A stretch of 64,000 bases of DNA from Lyngbya confervoides BDU141951 (GTDB lineage: Bacteria > Cyanobacteriota > Cyanobacteriia > Thermosynechococcales > Thermosynechococcaceae): positions 23,992-87,991 of the forward strand of contig NZ_JTHE03000015.1 of assembly GCF_000817775.3 (NCBI RefSeq). Reading direction: 5' to 3'. The notes below the pieces were generated by a model. It was not told where the DNA came from. It saw only the letters and a list, made by a program, of their open reading frames with translations, and did not search any database. Position numbers and translations under genes: made by a program. Position 1 is the first letter of the stretch; each line of letters opens with the position of its first letter. Of the stretch, positions 42,773 to 51,943 are shown one piece after another.

Positions 42773-43250
42773 GATGTCCTAACTCATTTGATAGCTGAAT
42801 TTGATAGCTGAATTAGCTCGGTTTCTTGAGCATGTCCTACTCTTACCGTGATTCCTGAAGGCAGAGTATCTAGCAGAAGATAGAAGCTGGTTCCTCCTTT
42901 GACTGCGCCTAACTCTTCCCAAGGGTAGAGTCGCCAAGCCATATTCCCCTCTTTAATGCCCAATATTTCTGCCTGAAATGGAGATCTTCTCCCTAAAAAG
43001 ATAGAGCCAGATCGGGAGGGGATTAACTCGATGGTGGGATGAGGGCTGGGACAACTCGGTTTTGAATAGCTCTAGAGATTGAAGGTTAAGTCCCCTTTAA
43101 GCGTTAGCCGATAGTTACCGCCAATAGATAGTTACCCGCGTTCACCCAGCCATCTCTCTCTGAGGACGTGTTTGGTTTTAAAAGAACGCAGGGTGGGGCA
43201 GACTCCACCCCCAACGCTCAATCCAATCTGTCAGGTAAAACCCAACCATC
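42773..43250. other. Divergent intergenic region with a 13-base tandem duplication
   Basis: About 480 bases. TTTGATAGCTGAA is exactly duplicated at 42787-42799 and 42800-42812. No gene seen; promoters for both flanking genes are expected here but not identified. Confidence 0.5.
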
Positions 43251-46200
43251 ATGAGTATTTCAACGATTTTTTTCGGGCAGCGCGTCCCCCATATTCTCGC
43301 GCAGGCCTTGAGCAATCCTCCGTTTGAGACTGTTCAGCGCACCCCTCAGCTGTCTGGATCACGCTTTTTCTTCACGGTGTTAGCGGGCCTGGTCCTGGCC
43401 TTTGCCTTTCAGATGTTGCTGACTAACTTCTCCATTGCCCTCGGCATCTCAGTTCTCAGCACCTCGGATGGGTCCAAGACAGACCAGGAAGGTGGCGGCA
43501 CCGTTAAAACGGTGGGGGTGGCCATGGGAATTTGGACCCTGGTGAGCGTTAGTCTGGCGCTATTTGGGGCCTGTGCCCTGGCGCTGCGCTTTAGCCTGCT
43601 GGCCACGCCCCTGGAGGCCATAACCCTGGCATTGATTATCTGGGCCACCTATTTCACGGCGCTGGTCTGGATCAGCTCGACCACCGTGGGCTCTCTGATT
43701 GGATCCGTGGTTAACACGGCCACCAGCAGTTTCCAGGCAATTTTTGGCACAGCAGCTGCAGCGATGGGAGCTAAAACGGCTCAGGTTGAAATTGTCCAAA
43801 CGGCGGAGAAAGCGGCCGCAGCCATTCGGCGCCAGGTGGCCGCCGATATTGACCCAGAGGATTTGCTAGATTCGGTCAAAAACTATGTGCAGGAGCTGCG
43901 ATCGCCGGGACTTGACCTCCAGAATATCCGCCAAGAACTCGCGCAAACGCTCCAGGACACGGCCGGTCTCGATCCGATTCATCTGAGCCAGGTGAATCGA
44001 GACACCTTTGCAGATCTGGTGCGAGAGCGCACCGATTTATCCAAGCGGGAGCAAGATCGCATGGTGAATCAGCTTGAGCGGGCCTGGCGGCAGGTGGCGG
44101 GCGAATACCAAGGGCGCGATCGCTTTAAGCAACTGCTGGATCTGGTGAAAACCGCAACGCCCCAACAGCTCCTTTCAGACAGTTTGGCGAAGGAACTGCA
44201 GGCACTAATCCACGACCATCGCACCCAGAGGCAAGATCGCAATCTCCTTATACAGGGACTCAATACGTTGATGGGTGTTGCGCTGGGCCGGTTAGATCTC
44301 TCAGATGTGCAAGTCACTCAGGTGTCTCGTCAGCTGAAGCAGGCCAAGCAGCAGGTGATGGATCAAGTTGATCAGGCGTACCTGGCCCTTAACCCAGAAA
44401 CCGAGGGACCCACGCTCATTGCGACCGATGTGGAGAATTATATTCTCAACTCTCCCCCCTGGCGGTTGACCCGCGATCGCATCCCCACGGACTTTTGGGC
44501 CGTGCTTCTGGATCCCGAGGCGGACCTGGCAACGGTGAAGCGACAGATTGCGGGCCTTGTGACAATGGACTTTGACGCACTGCTGCGATCGCGGGGACTT
44601 TTTACCCAGGCGCAGGTTGATGCCATCGCGGCGCAGCTGCGGGCCACGCGTCAACAGGTTCTGAATGAAGTGTCGGTGCAGTTGGAGGATCAACAGCGCG
44701 ATCGCCTGTCCAAAAAGACCTTTACCTACTTAACCCACACCCCGAAGGATCAGCTAACCCCAGCGCACCTTCAAGCGGCCTTTGGATCTCTGGTGGCCGA
44801 TGCGGATGCAGATGCGCAACAGCTCCGCCAGCGCTTCGCCCGTCTCGATCGCGCCACCCTCTTGACGCCTTTGATCAACCGGGGAGATATTAGCTCGGAG
44901 GAAGCCAATCATATTCTGGAAGAGTTGCAGCGGGTCCTAGACCGAACCCTGGCTGAGGCCGAAGGGCTGCAAGCTTCGGTGGAGTATCGGGTGCAGCAAC
45001 AATGGCAGCAGATCCAGGATTACCTGCGGCGCACTGGAAAATCGGAGCTGAACCCGGCTGGAATCCAGCGGGATTTAGAAACTCTGCTGGACGACCCCCA
45101 GGCCGGCCTTCGTGATTTACAGGTGCGGCTGGCCCAGTTTGACCGCGATACCCTGGTGCAGCTTCTCAGCCAGCGAGACGACCTGAGTGATACTGAAGTT
45201 CAAGAAATCTTACATTCGGTTGAGCAAAGCTGGTCACAGGTGAAGCATGCTCCTGAGATCCTGATGGCTAAAGCCCAAGCCAAGTACGATCAGGCGCGAG
45301 AGGCCATTGCTGACTATCTGCGCAGCACCGGCAAGCCAGAGCTAAATCCCACGGGCATTAAGCGCGATCTCCAGCTGCTGCTTGAGGATCCCCAAGCTGG
45401 CTATGAGGCCATCTACGATCGCCTTACCCAAATGGATCGCGATACCCTGGTGCAGCTGATCTCCCAGCGTGAGGATCTGAGCGCCCAGGAGGTCAATCGA
45501 ATTATTGACCAGGTCCAGGGCACTCTTCAGCAGATCGCACGAGCGCCCAGACGACTGGCCCAGCGGACCCAGGACCAACTGCAAAGCTTCCAAGCCAGTT
45601 TAGAAGACTACCTGAAGTCCACCCACAAGGAAGAGCTCAATCCCGAGGGAATTAAGCGAGACGTGTCCGTGTTGCTAGAAGATCCCCGGTGGGGGATGGA
45701 GCGCTTGGGCGATCGCTTTGCACAGATGGACCGCTCCACCCTCGTGGCGCTGTTGGCCCAACGTCCAGATATGACCCAGGCCGAGGCTGAAGAGGTGGTC
45801 GATCAGATCGTTGCCGTGCGCGATCAAGTTCGGGCGCGAATCACGCAGGTCACAGAGCAGGTGAAGGCTGTCCTTGACCAAATTCTGCGGCGAATTCGCA
45901 ACTATCTCAATGGTTTAGAGCGTCCAGAGCTGAATTATGACGAGATCCGCCGCGATCTGCGTCAACTCATGGACGACCCAGAGGCCGGATTTGAGTCCCT
46001 GCGCGATCGCCTCTCTCACTTTGATCGCGAGACGCTGGTGGCAGTGATCAGCTCCCATGACGCCATTGCCGAGCAGGATGTGAACCACCTGCTCGATCAA
46101 ATTGAAGCGACGCGGGTCAGCCTACTGCAGCGGGCTGAGCGGGTGCAGGTGCGTTTTCAAGAGCGCCTGGAGACCCTAAAAGCTCAGGCTGGGGTCCAGA

Positions 46201-46304
46201 TGGAGGCAACCCGCAAGGCAGCTGCCGTGGCGGCCTGGTGGCTTTTTGCCACCGCCATCGCCTCTGGCGCGGCGGCGGCTTTTGGCGCCACCTTGGCCCT
46301 GTAG
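43251..46304 (+). CDS. Large membrane protein with seven helical repeats
   Basis: 1017 residues. Four hydrophobic helices (about 40-70, 80-110, 115-145, 150-170) precede a cytoplasmic or periplasmic region of seven degenerate repeats of roughly 105 residues. A repeat unit reads YLRSTGKPELNPTGIKRDL, a 20-residue gap, then QMDRDTLVQLISQREDLS, and ends with a glutamine-rich coiled coil; copies start near 220, 395, 500, 590, 690, 785 and 880. A last membrane helix (AAWWLFATAIASGAAAAFG) closes the protein. The first three repeats are the most diverged. Similar proteins in cyanobacteria are often mislabelled as MFS transporters. Function unknown; a rod-like scaffold is possible. A strong terminator follows. 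Confidence 0.75.
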   Translation: MSISTIFFGQRVPHILAQALSNPPFETVQRTPQLSGSRFFFTVLAGLVLAFAFQMLLTNFSIALGISVLSTSDGSKTDQEGGGTVKTVGVAMGIWTLVSVSLALFGACALALRFSLLATPLEAITLALIIWATYFTALVWISSTTVGSLIGSVVNTATSSFQAIFGTAAAAMGAKTAQVEIVQTAEKAAAAIRRQVAADIDPEDLLDSVKNYVQELRSPGLDLQNIRQELAQTLQDTAGLDPIHLSQVNRDTFADLVRERTDLSKREQDRMVNQLERAWRQVAGEYQGRDRFKQLLDLVKTATPQQLLSDSLAKELQALIHDHRTQRQDRNLLIQGLNTLMGVALGRLDLSDVQVTQVSRQLKQAKQQVMDQVDQAYLALNPETEGPTLIATDVENYILNSPPWRLTRDRIPTDFWAVLLDPEADLATVKRQIAGLVTMDFDALLRSRGLFTQAQVDAIAAQLRATRQQVLNEVSVQLEDQQRDRLSKKTFTYLTHTPKDQLTPAHLQAAFGSLVADADADAQQLRQRFARLDRATLLTPLINRGDISSEEANHILEELQRVLDRTLAEAEGLQASVEYRVQQQWQQIQDYLRRTGKSELNPAGIQRDLETLLDDPQAGLRDLQVRLAQFDRDTLVQLLSQRDDLSDTEVQEILHSVEQSWSQVKHAPEILMAKAQAKYDQAREAIADYLRSTGKPELNPTGIKRDLQLLLEDPQAGYEAIYDRLTQMDRDTLVQLISQREDLSAQEVNRIIDQVQGTLQQIARAPRRLAQRTQDQLQSFQASLEDYLKSTHKEELNPEGIKRDVSVLLEDPRWGMERLGDRFAQMDRSTLVALLAQRPDMTQAEAEEVVDQIVAVRDQVRARITQVTEQVKAVLDQILRRIRNYLNGLERPELNYDEIRRDLRQLMDDPEAGFESLRDRLSHFDRETLVAVISSHDAIAEQDVNHLLDQIEATRVSLLQRAERVQVRFQERLETLKAQAGVQMEATRKAAAVAAWWLFATAIASGAAAAFGATLAL

Positions 46305-46359
46305 GATTGGCTCCCTAGGGGTGATCAAGCCTCGCCAGGGTGCAAGGCTACCCCAGGAC

Positions 46360-46393
46360 AGCGCCCCCCAGTACCGATTGGGGGGCGCTTTTG
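46360..46393 (+). terminator. Strong Rho-independent terminator
   Basis: AGCGCCCCCCA pairs with TGGGGGGCGCT across a loop of about 8 bases, followed by TTTT. It ends the 1017-residue repeat-protein gene. Confidence 0.85.
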
Positions 46394-46619
46394 GGCAATA
46401 GTGATTTAGATCGAGAGTGTTCGGAACGGGCCCCCGATCGGCAGGGCAAGCTTCTAAAGACAGAGTCGGGGCGGAGCGGGACTCTGGCTTACGATAGATG
46501 TTCTCGGTGGAGAACTGGACTCAAAATGAATCCGAATCATTGAGAGAACCGCCGGATTCAAACCCGATCTGCGCCCCCTCCAATCGTTGTTAATCCACAA
46601 TCTTTTAATCCACCCTAGG

Positions 46620-46635
46620 CGACCGCATGCGGTCG
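46620..46635. promoter_or_regulatory. 16-base perfect palindrome abutting the antiporter ribosome binding site
   Basis: CGACCGCATGCGGTCG is fully palindromic. Its last base is the first G of GGGAG (46635-46639), the ribosome binding site ten bases before ATG 46650. It can be an operator for a dimeric protein or an mRNA hairpin that masks initiation. Confidence 0.6.
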
Positions 46636-46649
46636 GGAGTAATACCATA

Positions 46650-48788
46650 ATGCCCGCTATTTTCTCAGGGATCTCCCTGGGCTTTGGCTCAGGAGGGGCG
46701 ATCGCGCTCTTGTCGCCCCTTTTAAAGGGCCCCATTCAAGATCCAGTCACCATTTTTCTGGTCATTGTCGGCATCATGCTAGTGGCTCCGCTGCTTTCAG
46801 AGCGGTTGGGCCTCCCGGGAATTGTGGGGCTCATCTTAGCGGGGGTGATTGTTGGCCCCCACGGCATCCGTCTGCTGGAGCGCGACGACACCATTGTGCT
46901 TCTGGGAACCGTCGGGCTGCTGTTTTTAATGTTTTTAGGGGGCCTGGAAACCAGTGTTGAAGATCTCAAGCAAAACGCTAAATCGGCCCTTGGATTTGGC
47001 TTGATGACCTTTTTAATCCCGATGGCCATTGGCACCGGGGCAATGATTCCATTGGGCTATGACTTCATTGCCGCAGTTCTGGTGGCCTCCTGTCTTGCGT
47101 CCCATACATTGGTGGCGCTCCCGGTGCTCAATAAGCTGGGCATTATGAAAACGCCGCCCATCACCGCCACCCTGGGAGGCACCTTAATTACCAACGTATT
47201 GGCGTTGCTGGTGTTGGCCCTGGTGGTCAAGGCAAAATCCGGGGGATTAACCATCACATTTTGGCTGTTTCTTATTCCCTCTTTGGTGGTCTTTACCTTT
47301 GCTACCCTATGGGGCGTGCCACGGCTGGGGCGCTGGTTTTTTCGCCGGTTCGGACACGATGAAGGGGCAGAATTTGCCTTTGTGCTCGTGGCGCTCTTCG
47401 TGGTGTCCTATATTGCCGGTCGCATTGAGATTGAACCCATTGTGGGCGCCTTTCTAGTGGGCGTTGCCATCACTCAACAAATCCCGGCCCTTAGTCCCCT
47501 GATGAACCGGATTCAGTTTATCGGGAATGCTCTGTTCATCCCCTTTTTCTTGATTTCTGTTGGGATGCTGGTGGACCCCCTCATTCTGATTAAGGAACCC
47601 CGCTCCTTGCTGGTGGCCGCGGTGATTATCGGGGCGGAGCTGGTGAGCAAGTTTCTGGCTGCCTGGGGGTCCGGGAAGTTATTTGGCTGGTCTTTTCCCA
47701 GTACGATGACGGTGTTTGGCATGTCCGTGGCCCAAGCCGCTTCAACCCTGGCAGCCATTACCGTGGCCTTTAATCTCGACATTGTGGATGAGGCCACCGT
47801 CAATGGAATCATTGCCATGATTTTGGTAAGCTGCATTCTCTCCCCCTGGATTGCCGAGCGCTGGGGAAATCAAGTGCAGCCCGCCACCGCTCCGGCCTCG
47901 GAGCCCGCGGAATTTGGACTCGATCCAGGGCAGCGAGTGTTGGTGCCCGTGGCTAATCCCAGCACCGAAGATAGTCTGCTGAATCTGGCTATTTTTATCT
48001 CGAAGGGCCTTGAGGGTACCCTGCTGCCGCTCCATGTGATCTCCGATCGCCAGGGCCAAATTTCAGCGGCGCAGCAGCTTCGCCAACAGCGCTTACTGGA
48101 TACAGCCACCAACGTGGCCCATAGTGCCGTTGTGGATGTGGAGCCAATTGGCCGGGTGGACGGCAGCATTAGCCGTGGGATTGTGCGCACCGCCGCAGAG
48201 CATCGAGCCAGCCTGATCATCTGTGGCTGGAAGGGCTATTCCAGCTACCGAGAAAGCCTGTTCGGCAGCGTCATCGATGACGTGATTCTCCGATCCAGCG
48301 TTCCGGTACTGGTGACCCGCTGTGCCGAACCCCTGGAAAGCACCGAGCGCGTGGTGGTGGCTTTGCCCGCCAGCCGTCGCCTCTCCCCTCGCAGCAAGTT
48401 TACCCTTGCCCTGGGCCAGCATTTGGCTTCTGAATTAAAAGCAAAGATTGAAATCCTCTATGTGTTCAAAGGCTCTAACGCCAGGCAAGCCGATCAGTGG
48501 ATGGCAGCACTCCCAGAGGACATTCCGGCTCAGGCCCTCCGGGGAAGCTTTGTGCAGCGGGTTTCCCAGGCTGTAGGGGAGCATGATTTACTGCTGCTGC
48601 CGGCCCGCCGCCGCCGCCGTCAGGGAAAATGGGTCATGCGCCGGGAGCCCGAGGCGATCGCCCACCGCAACTGGCAGACGTCCATGATGGTGGTCTATAC
48701 GCCTACCCTGGCGGCGGCCCCGACAATACAGTCCCCAGACCGATCTCGGCCCGCCGATCTGCCCCTGGGAACATCCCCCCAAAGTTAG
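46650..48788 (+). CDS. CPA2 cation/proton antiporter with USP domains
   Basis: 712 residues from ATG 46650. About twelve membrane helices (to about 400) include VAPLLSERLGLPGIVGLILAGVIVGPHG and the FLGGLE region of the CPA2 (KefB/NapA) group. The C-terminal 300 residues hold two universal-stress-protein-like domains (RVLVPVANPSTEDSLLNLAIF; ERVVVALPASRRLSP). This domain pairing is common in cyanobacterial Na+/H+ or K+/H+ antiporters. A structured palindrome sits at its translation start. Confidence 0.9.
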   Translation: MPAIFSGISLGFGSGGAIALLSPLLKGPIQDPVTIFLVIVGIMLVAPLLSERLGLPGIVGLILAGVIVGPHGIRLLERDDTIVLLGTVGLLFLMFLGGLETSVEDLKQNAKSALGFGLMTFLIPMAIGTGAMIPLGYDFIAAVLVASCLASHTLVALPVLNKLGIMKTPPITATLGGTLITNVLALLVLALVVKAKSGGLTITFWLFLIPSLVVFTFATLWGVPRLGRWFFRRFGHDEGAEFAFVLVALFVVSYIAGRIEIEPIVGAFLVGVAITQQIPALSPLMNRIQFIGNALFIPFFLISVGMLVDPLILIKEPRSLLVAAVIIGAELVSKFLAAWGSGKLFGWSFPSTMTVFGMSVAQAASTLAAITVAFNLDIVDEATVNGIIAMILVSCILSPWIAERWGNQVQPATAPASEPAEFGLDPGQRVLVPVANPSTEDSLLNLAIFISKGLEGTLLPLHVISDRQGQISAAQQLRQQRLLDTATNVAHSAVVDVEPIGRVDGSISRGIVRTAAEHRASLIICGWKGYSSYRESLFGSVIDDVILRSSVPVLVTRCAEPLESTERVVVALPASRRLSPRSKFTLALGQHLASELKAKIEILYVFKGSNARQADQWMAALPEDIPAQALRGSFVQRVSQAVGEHDLLLLPARRRRRQGKWVMRREPEAIAHRNWQTSMMVVYTPTLAAAPTIQSPDRSRPADLPLGTSPQS

Positions 48789-48885
48789 AGGGGATCGCGG
48801 CCATCATCCTGGACCGTTGATAGAAGCGATCGCGCCAATTTTCCTGGGAAGATAGCACCACCAGTCCAATTAAGGAAAATCAACC

Positions 48886-49236
48886 ATGGACAAGAAAAAC
48901 AAAAAGATTCCTACGAAAAACGTCACCTACGATCCCCATCTAACCCCTGCCGAAACCGCCGCTCGGATGAAACGCGAAGGGTCAGACTTTCAGCATGTGG
49001 ATTCTGAGGATTCCACGGAGACTACCGGTGGATTCACCTCCGACCAAGAAGGTCTGATTAACAACTACGCCATTGAGCCAGAAATGTACGTCAATGAACC
49101 GGGTGACCTGCGCGAGGAAGGGCAAGAGAATCGCCAAGAGCGCCAGGAAGAACTTCAAGAAATTAATCAAACCAGCGAGCAAGGTGAGCTCACGCTGGAA
49201 GAGGATAATCGCGGAAAAGGGGTAGGGATTATCTAG
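48886..49236 (+). CDS. Hydrophilic hypothetical protein
   Basis: 116 residues, very rich in Glu, Asp, Gln and Asn with no hydrophobic core (EEGQENRQERQEELQEINQTSEQ). Probably intrinsically disordered; the composition resembles hydrophilin-like stress proteins, but no family is recognised. AAGGAAAA precedes the ATG. Confidence 0.65.
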   Translation: MDKKNKKIPTKNVTYDPHLTPAETAARMKREGSDFQHVDSEDSTETTGGFTSDQEGLINNYAIEPEMYVNEPGDLREEGQENRQERQEELQEINQTSEQGELTLEEDNRGKGVGII

Positions 49237-49321
49237 GGTTCAGGTCAACCCTGAATATTCAGCGGCGCCGTGGCGTGTACGGCGCCCTAGAGCAAGAGAG
49301 AAGAACCAAGAAGGAGAGTTT

Positions 49322-50584
49322 ATGAATTTTAGCCGTCCATCGACTGCACTGTTTGCTCTGGCTGGCCTAACGGCTGCTGCTTCCCTGCCTGTGATCCAGC
49401 CCGCTGCCATGGCCCAAACCCCGCAGTTTTCAGATGTTGAATTGAGCTTTTGGGCCAGACCCTTTATTGAAAAGCTGGCTGAGCGCAATATCATTGCTGG
49501 GTTTCCCGATGGGACTTTTAAACCTAATGCACCGGTTACCCGTGCCCAGTTTGCCGCCATTCTGCGCCAGGCCTTTGATCAAAATCGCGTACGAGAGTAC
49601 CGGGGCTTTAACGATGTGTCCTCCAGCTTCTGGGGGGTTCCGGCGATTAAGGAAGCCTACGAAACCGGATTTATGTCAGGCTACACTGACGGCAGCTTTT
49701 TGCCCAACCAACAAATTCCCAAGGTTCAGGCCGTGGTTTCCCTGGCCAGTGGTTTAGAGCTAAGCCCAGAGGCGCCCAGCGTCAACGCCAGCTTAAACCG
49801 TTATCGGGATGCGGGACAAATTCCTGAATATGCCCGTCCGGGGGTGGCAGCGGCGACCCAAAACGGCATTGTGGTGAACTATCCTAACGTCAACTACTTC
49901 AACCCAAATCAGGTAACGACACGCGCAGATGTGGCAGCCCTGGTTTACCAGGCCCTGGTGGATCAAGGGGATCTTGAGCCACTGGCCGCCTCCCTGAGGG
50001 CCAATCAGTACCTGGTCAGGGCTGAGCCGCAGGGATCGGTTGGGGAAACACCCAACCCGCTTCCGGGTTCGATGGTGCGTGCCGGAACCCGGATTCAGGT
50101 CTCGGCACCAGGTGAAGAATCCATTCGCTATGCGATCGTGCCCAGCGAAGTGTATGCCACCAATTTAGAGGTCGCTGAGGATATCATGATGGACGGCACG
50201 GTGATGATCCCTAAGGGCAGCATCATTCGCGGTGCATTCCGTCCCACTCAGATTCAATCGGGAACCACCCAAACGGTTGCCACTCGTTACGTGGCCGATT
50301 CAGTGACAATTGGAAATCGAGTCTATCCGCTCAATGCCAGTTCCAGTCTCCGCCTGCCCGTCACCCAAAATGAGCTGGAGGAGACCGAGGTTGACGCTCA
50401 GGTGAAGCCTTCCGATGCGGCTCGATCCGTCTTGCGTGCCCTTTTCCCGAACCTGGGAAGCGCAATTTTTGGAGAAGACCCTGCTCAAGCGCCCGCTGCG
50501 CTGGAAGAGTCTGCGGTGATTATTATTGATCCGGAGGAAGATTTAGATCTGACCCTTCAGTCCGGCTTTCGGATGGGCGCCTAG
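49322..50584 (+). CDS. S-layer homology domain protein
   Basis: 420 residues, AAGGAG before the ATG. A signal peptide to about PAAMA. Residues 37-215 hold three SLH repeats, recognisable as FSDVELSFWARPFIEKLAERNIIAGFPDG, FNDVSSSFWGVPAIKEAYETGFMSGYTDG and the diverged YRDAGQIPEYARPGVAAATQNGI. The rest is beta-rich (IRYAIVPSEVYATNLEVAEDIMMDG). SLH domains bind pyruvylated cell-wall polymers, made by CsaB at 9643. Function of the C-terminal part is unknown. Confidence 0.92.
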   Translation: MNFSRPSTALFALAGLTAAASLPVIQPAAMAQTPQFSDVELSFWARPFIEKLAERNIIAGFPDGTFKPNAPVTRAQFAAILRQAFDQNRVREYRGFNDVSSSFWGVPAIKEAYETGFMSGYTDGSFLPNQQIPKVQAVVSLASGLELSPEAPSVNASLNRYRDAGQIPEYARPGVAAATQNGIVVNYPNVNYFNPNQVTTRADVAALVYQALVDQGDLEPLAASLRANQYLVRAEPQGSVGETPNPLPGSMVRAGTRIQVSAPGEESIRYAIVPSEVYATNLEVAEDIMMDGTVMIPKGSIIRGAFRPTQIQSGTTQTVATRYVADSVTIGNRVYPLNASSSLRLPVTQNELEETEVDAQVKPSDAARSVLRALFPNLGSAIFGEDPAQAPAALEESAVIIIDPEEDLDLTLQSGFRMGA

Positions 50585-50604
50585 GCGCGGAGAACTTTTT
50601 CAGA

Positions 50605-50624
50605 CCCAGCGGGTGACCGCTGGG
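50605..50624 (+). terminator. Terminator-like hairpin directly before the next gene
   Basis: CCCAGCGG (50605-50612) pairs perfectly with CCGCTGGG (50617-50624), loop GTGA, followed by ATTTTCGTTTG. It ends only 27 bases before the next start, leaving almost no room for a promoter after it. Confidence 0.7.
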
Positions 50625-50651
50625 ATTTTCGTTTGTTGAATGGAGAAAAAT

Positions 50652-51854
50652 ATGGTTCGGGTACTCATACTCTATGCCTCTCTTGGATCCGGCCACGTTA
50701 GCGCCGCCAAAGCCCTGGAAGAGGCATTTCTACAATTTCCGCAGGTGGAGGTGCAGTGCGAAGATGCCCTTTCCCATGCCAATGCGCTTTATCGCGGCCT
50801 CGTGACCCGCACCTACGAGCAACTGAGCGAAAATATTCCCCTCCTCTACAAGGCCTTTTACGAAGGCAGCGACATTGAGGATTTAGAGCGGTCCCTTGAG
50901 AATAATCTAGCCTGGGCCACCCTGGAAAAACCCTTCTTCCGCCAGCTTGGCAAGATGGTTAGCGATGCGAATCCCGACATTATTGTTTCGGTTCAGCAGA
51001 TCCCCAGCCGGCTTCTGCAGCTGCTCGATCCCGATGAGGCCATTTCTCCGCCTCAATACGTGGTGGTGACCGATGCCATGGTGCATAGCACCTGGATTAA
51101 CCGTGGCGTCAATGGCTACTTTTTGCCGAATGAAATTAGTAAGCGCACTCTGGTGCAGCGCGGCATTGAACCCGATTTACTCCACGTGTCGGGGATTCCC
51201 ATTAATCCTGAAATCTCAAAATCTAAGGATCGCGATCAGGTGCGATCGCAGCTCGGTTGGAGTCGAGATTGCCCGGTGGTGATGCTTCTAGGCGGGGGGC
51301 TCAACGTCAAGCGCGTTAGAAGTGTGGTGAAGGATCTGCTGGAAAGCGACCGGGAGAGTCGACTCCTCGTGGCGGCCGGGCGCAACGAGGAGCTGCTTGA
51401 AGCCCTAGAAGATCTTGACAGCAGCGACACCACCCGCCTGGAAAAGTACGGCATGCTGGCGAATATCGATGACTATGTGGTGGCAAGCGATTTAATTATT
51501 ACCAAGGCCGGAGGCCTGATTACCAGCGAAATTCTGGCGCGAGGAACTCCGATGGTCATCATTGACCCGATTCCCGGTCAGGAAGAAGAGAATGCCGATG
51601 TTATTGCTGCGGCAGGGGCTGGGGTTCAGCTTCACCTGCCGGAAATGGTGGCCCCGGCAGTGCGGTTTTTGCTGGCTCACCCGGAGCGGTTGCAACAGAT
51701 GCGGGACTGGTCCTTGGCCCTGGGGCGACCCCATGCCGCCCAGTCCATTGCCCAAACCATTCTCTCCTCTCCCTCCAAGGCAGATCCGGGCCAAGCGGCT
51801 GACTCCCAAGCTGCTGATTCCCAAGCTGCTGATTCCATGGCCACAGCCTCCTAA
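50652..51854 (+). CDS. MGDG-synthase-like glycosyltransferase
   Basis: 400 residues from ATG 50652, chosen because GGAG lies 6 bases upstream; another in-frame ATG at 50640 contains it. LYASLGSGHVSAAKALEEAF is the MGDG-synthase-type N-terminus. GGGLNVKRV and TKAGGLITSEILARGTPMVIIDPIPGQEEENADVI are the sugar-nucleotide half of GT28. Relatives are plant MGDG synthase and UgtP. Cyanobacteria usually make MGDG another way, so this may glycosylate a different lipid. The C-terminus has three in-frame 15-base repeats (QAADS) at 51792-51836. Confidence 0.85.
   Translation: MVRVLILYASLGSGHVSAAKALEEAFLQFPQVEVQCEDALSHANALYRGLVTRTYEQLSENIPLLYKAFYEGSDIEDLERSLENNLAWATLEKPFFRQLGKMVSDANPDIIVSVQQIPSRLLQLLDPDEAISPPQYVVVTDAMVHSTWINRGVNGYFLPNEISKRTLVQRGIEPDLLHVSGIPINPEISKSKDRDQVRSQLGWSRDCPVVMLLGGGLNVKRVRSVVKDLLESDRESRLLVAAGRNEELLEALEDLDSSDTTRLEKYGMLANIDDYVVASDLIITKAGGLITSEILARGTPMVIIDPIPGQEEENADVIAAAGAGVQLHLPEMVAPAVRFLLAHPERLQQMRDWSLALGRPHAAQSIAQTILSSPSKADPGQAADSQAADSQAADSMATAS
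51792..51836 (+). repeat. 3 x 15-base in-frame repeat in the glycosyltransferase tail
   Basis: CAAGCGGCTGACTCC and two copies of CAAGCTGCTGATTCC encode QAADS three times; the last two copies are identical, which points to recent slippage. Confidence 0.9.
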
Positions 51855-51943
51855 GGCGAGACCAACCCTCCTCTTTTTTGCCGGGACCGGGGCTGTTCAG
51901 CCTCTCGGACTGGACCTGTGTTACTGACAATGAACGAAAATTG

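Larger units (their letters stand above)
46305..46649. other. Intergenic region with terminator, hairpin and palindrome
   Basis: Holds the terminator of the repeat-protein gene (46360-46390), the hairpin CAGAGTC...GACTCTG (46461-46486) and the 16-base palindrome at 46620. No gene; a TTG-initiated extension of the antiporter from 46587 was rejected because of the ribosome binding site at 46635. Confidence 0.55.
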
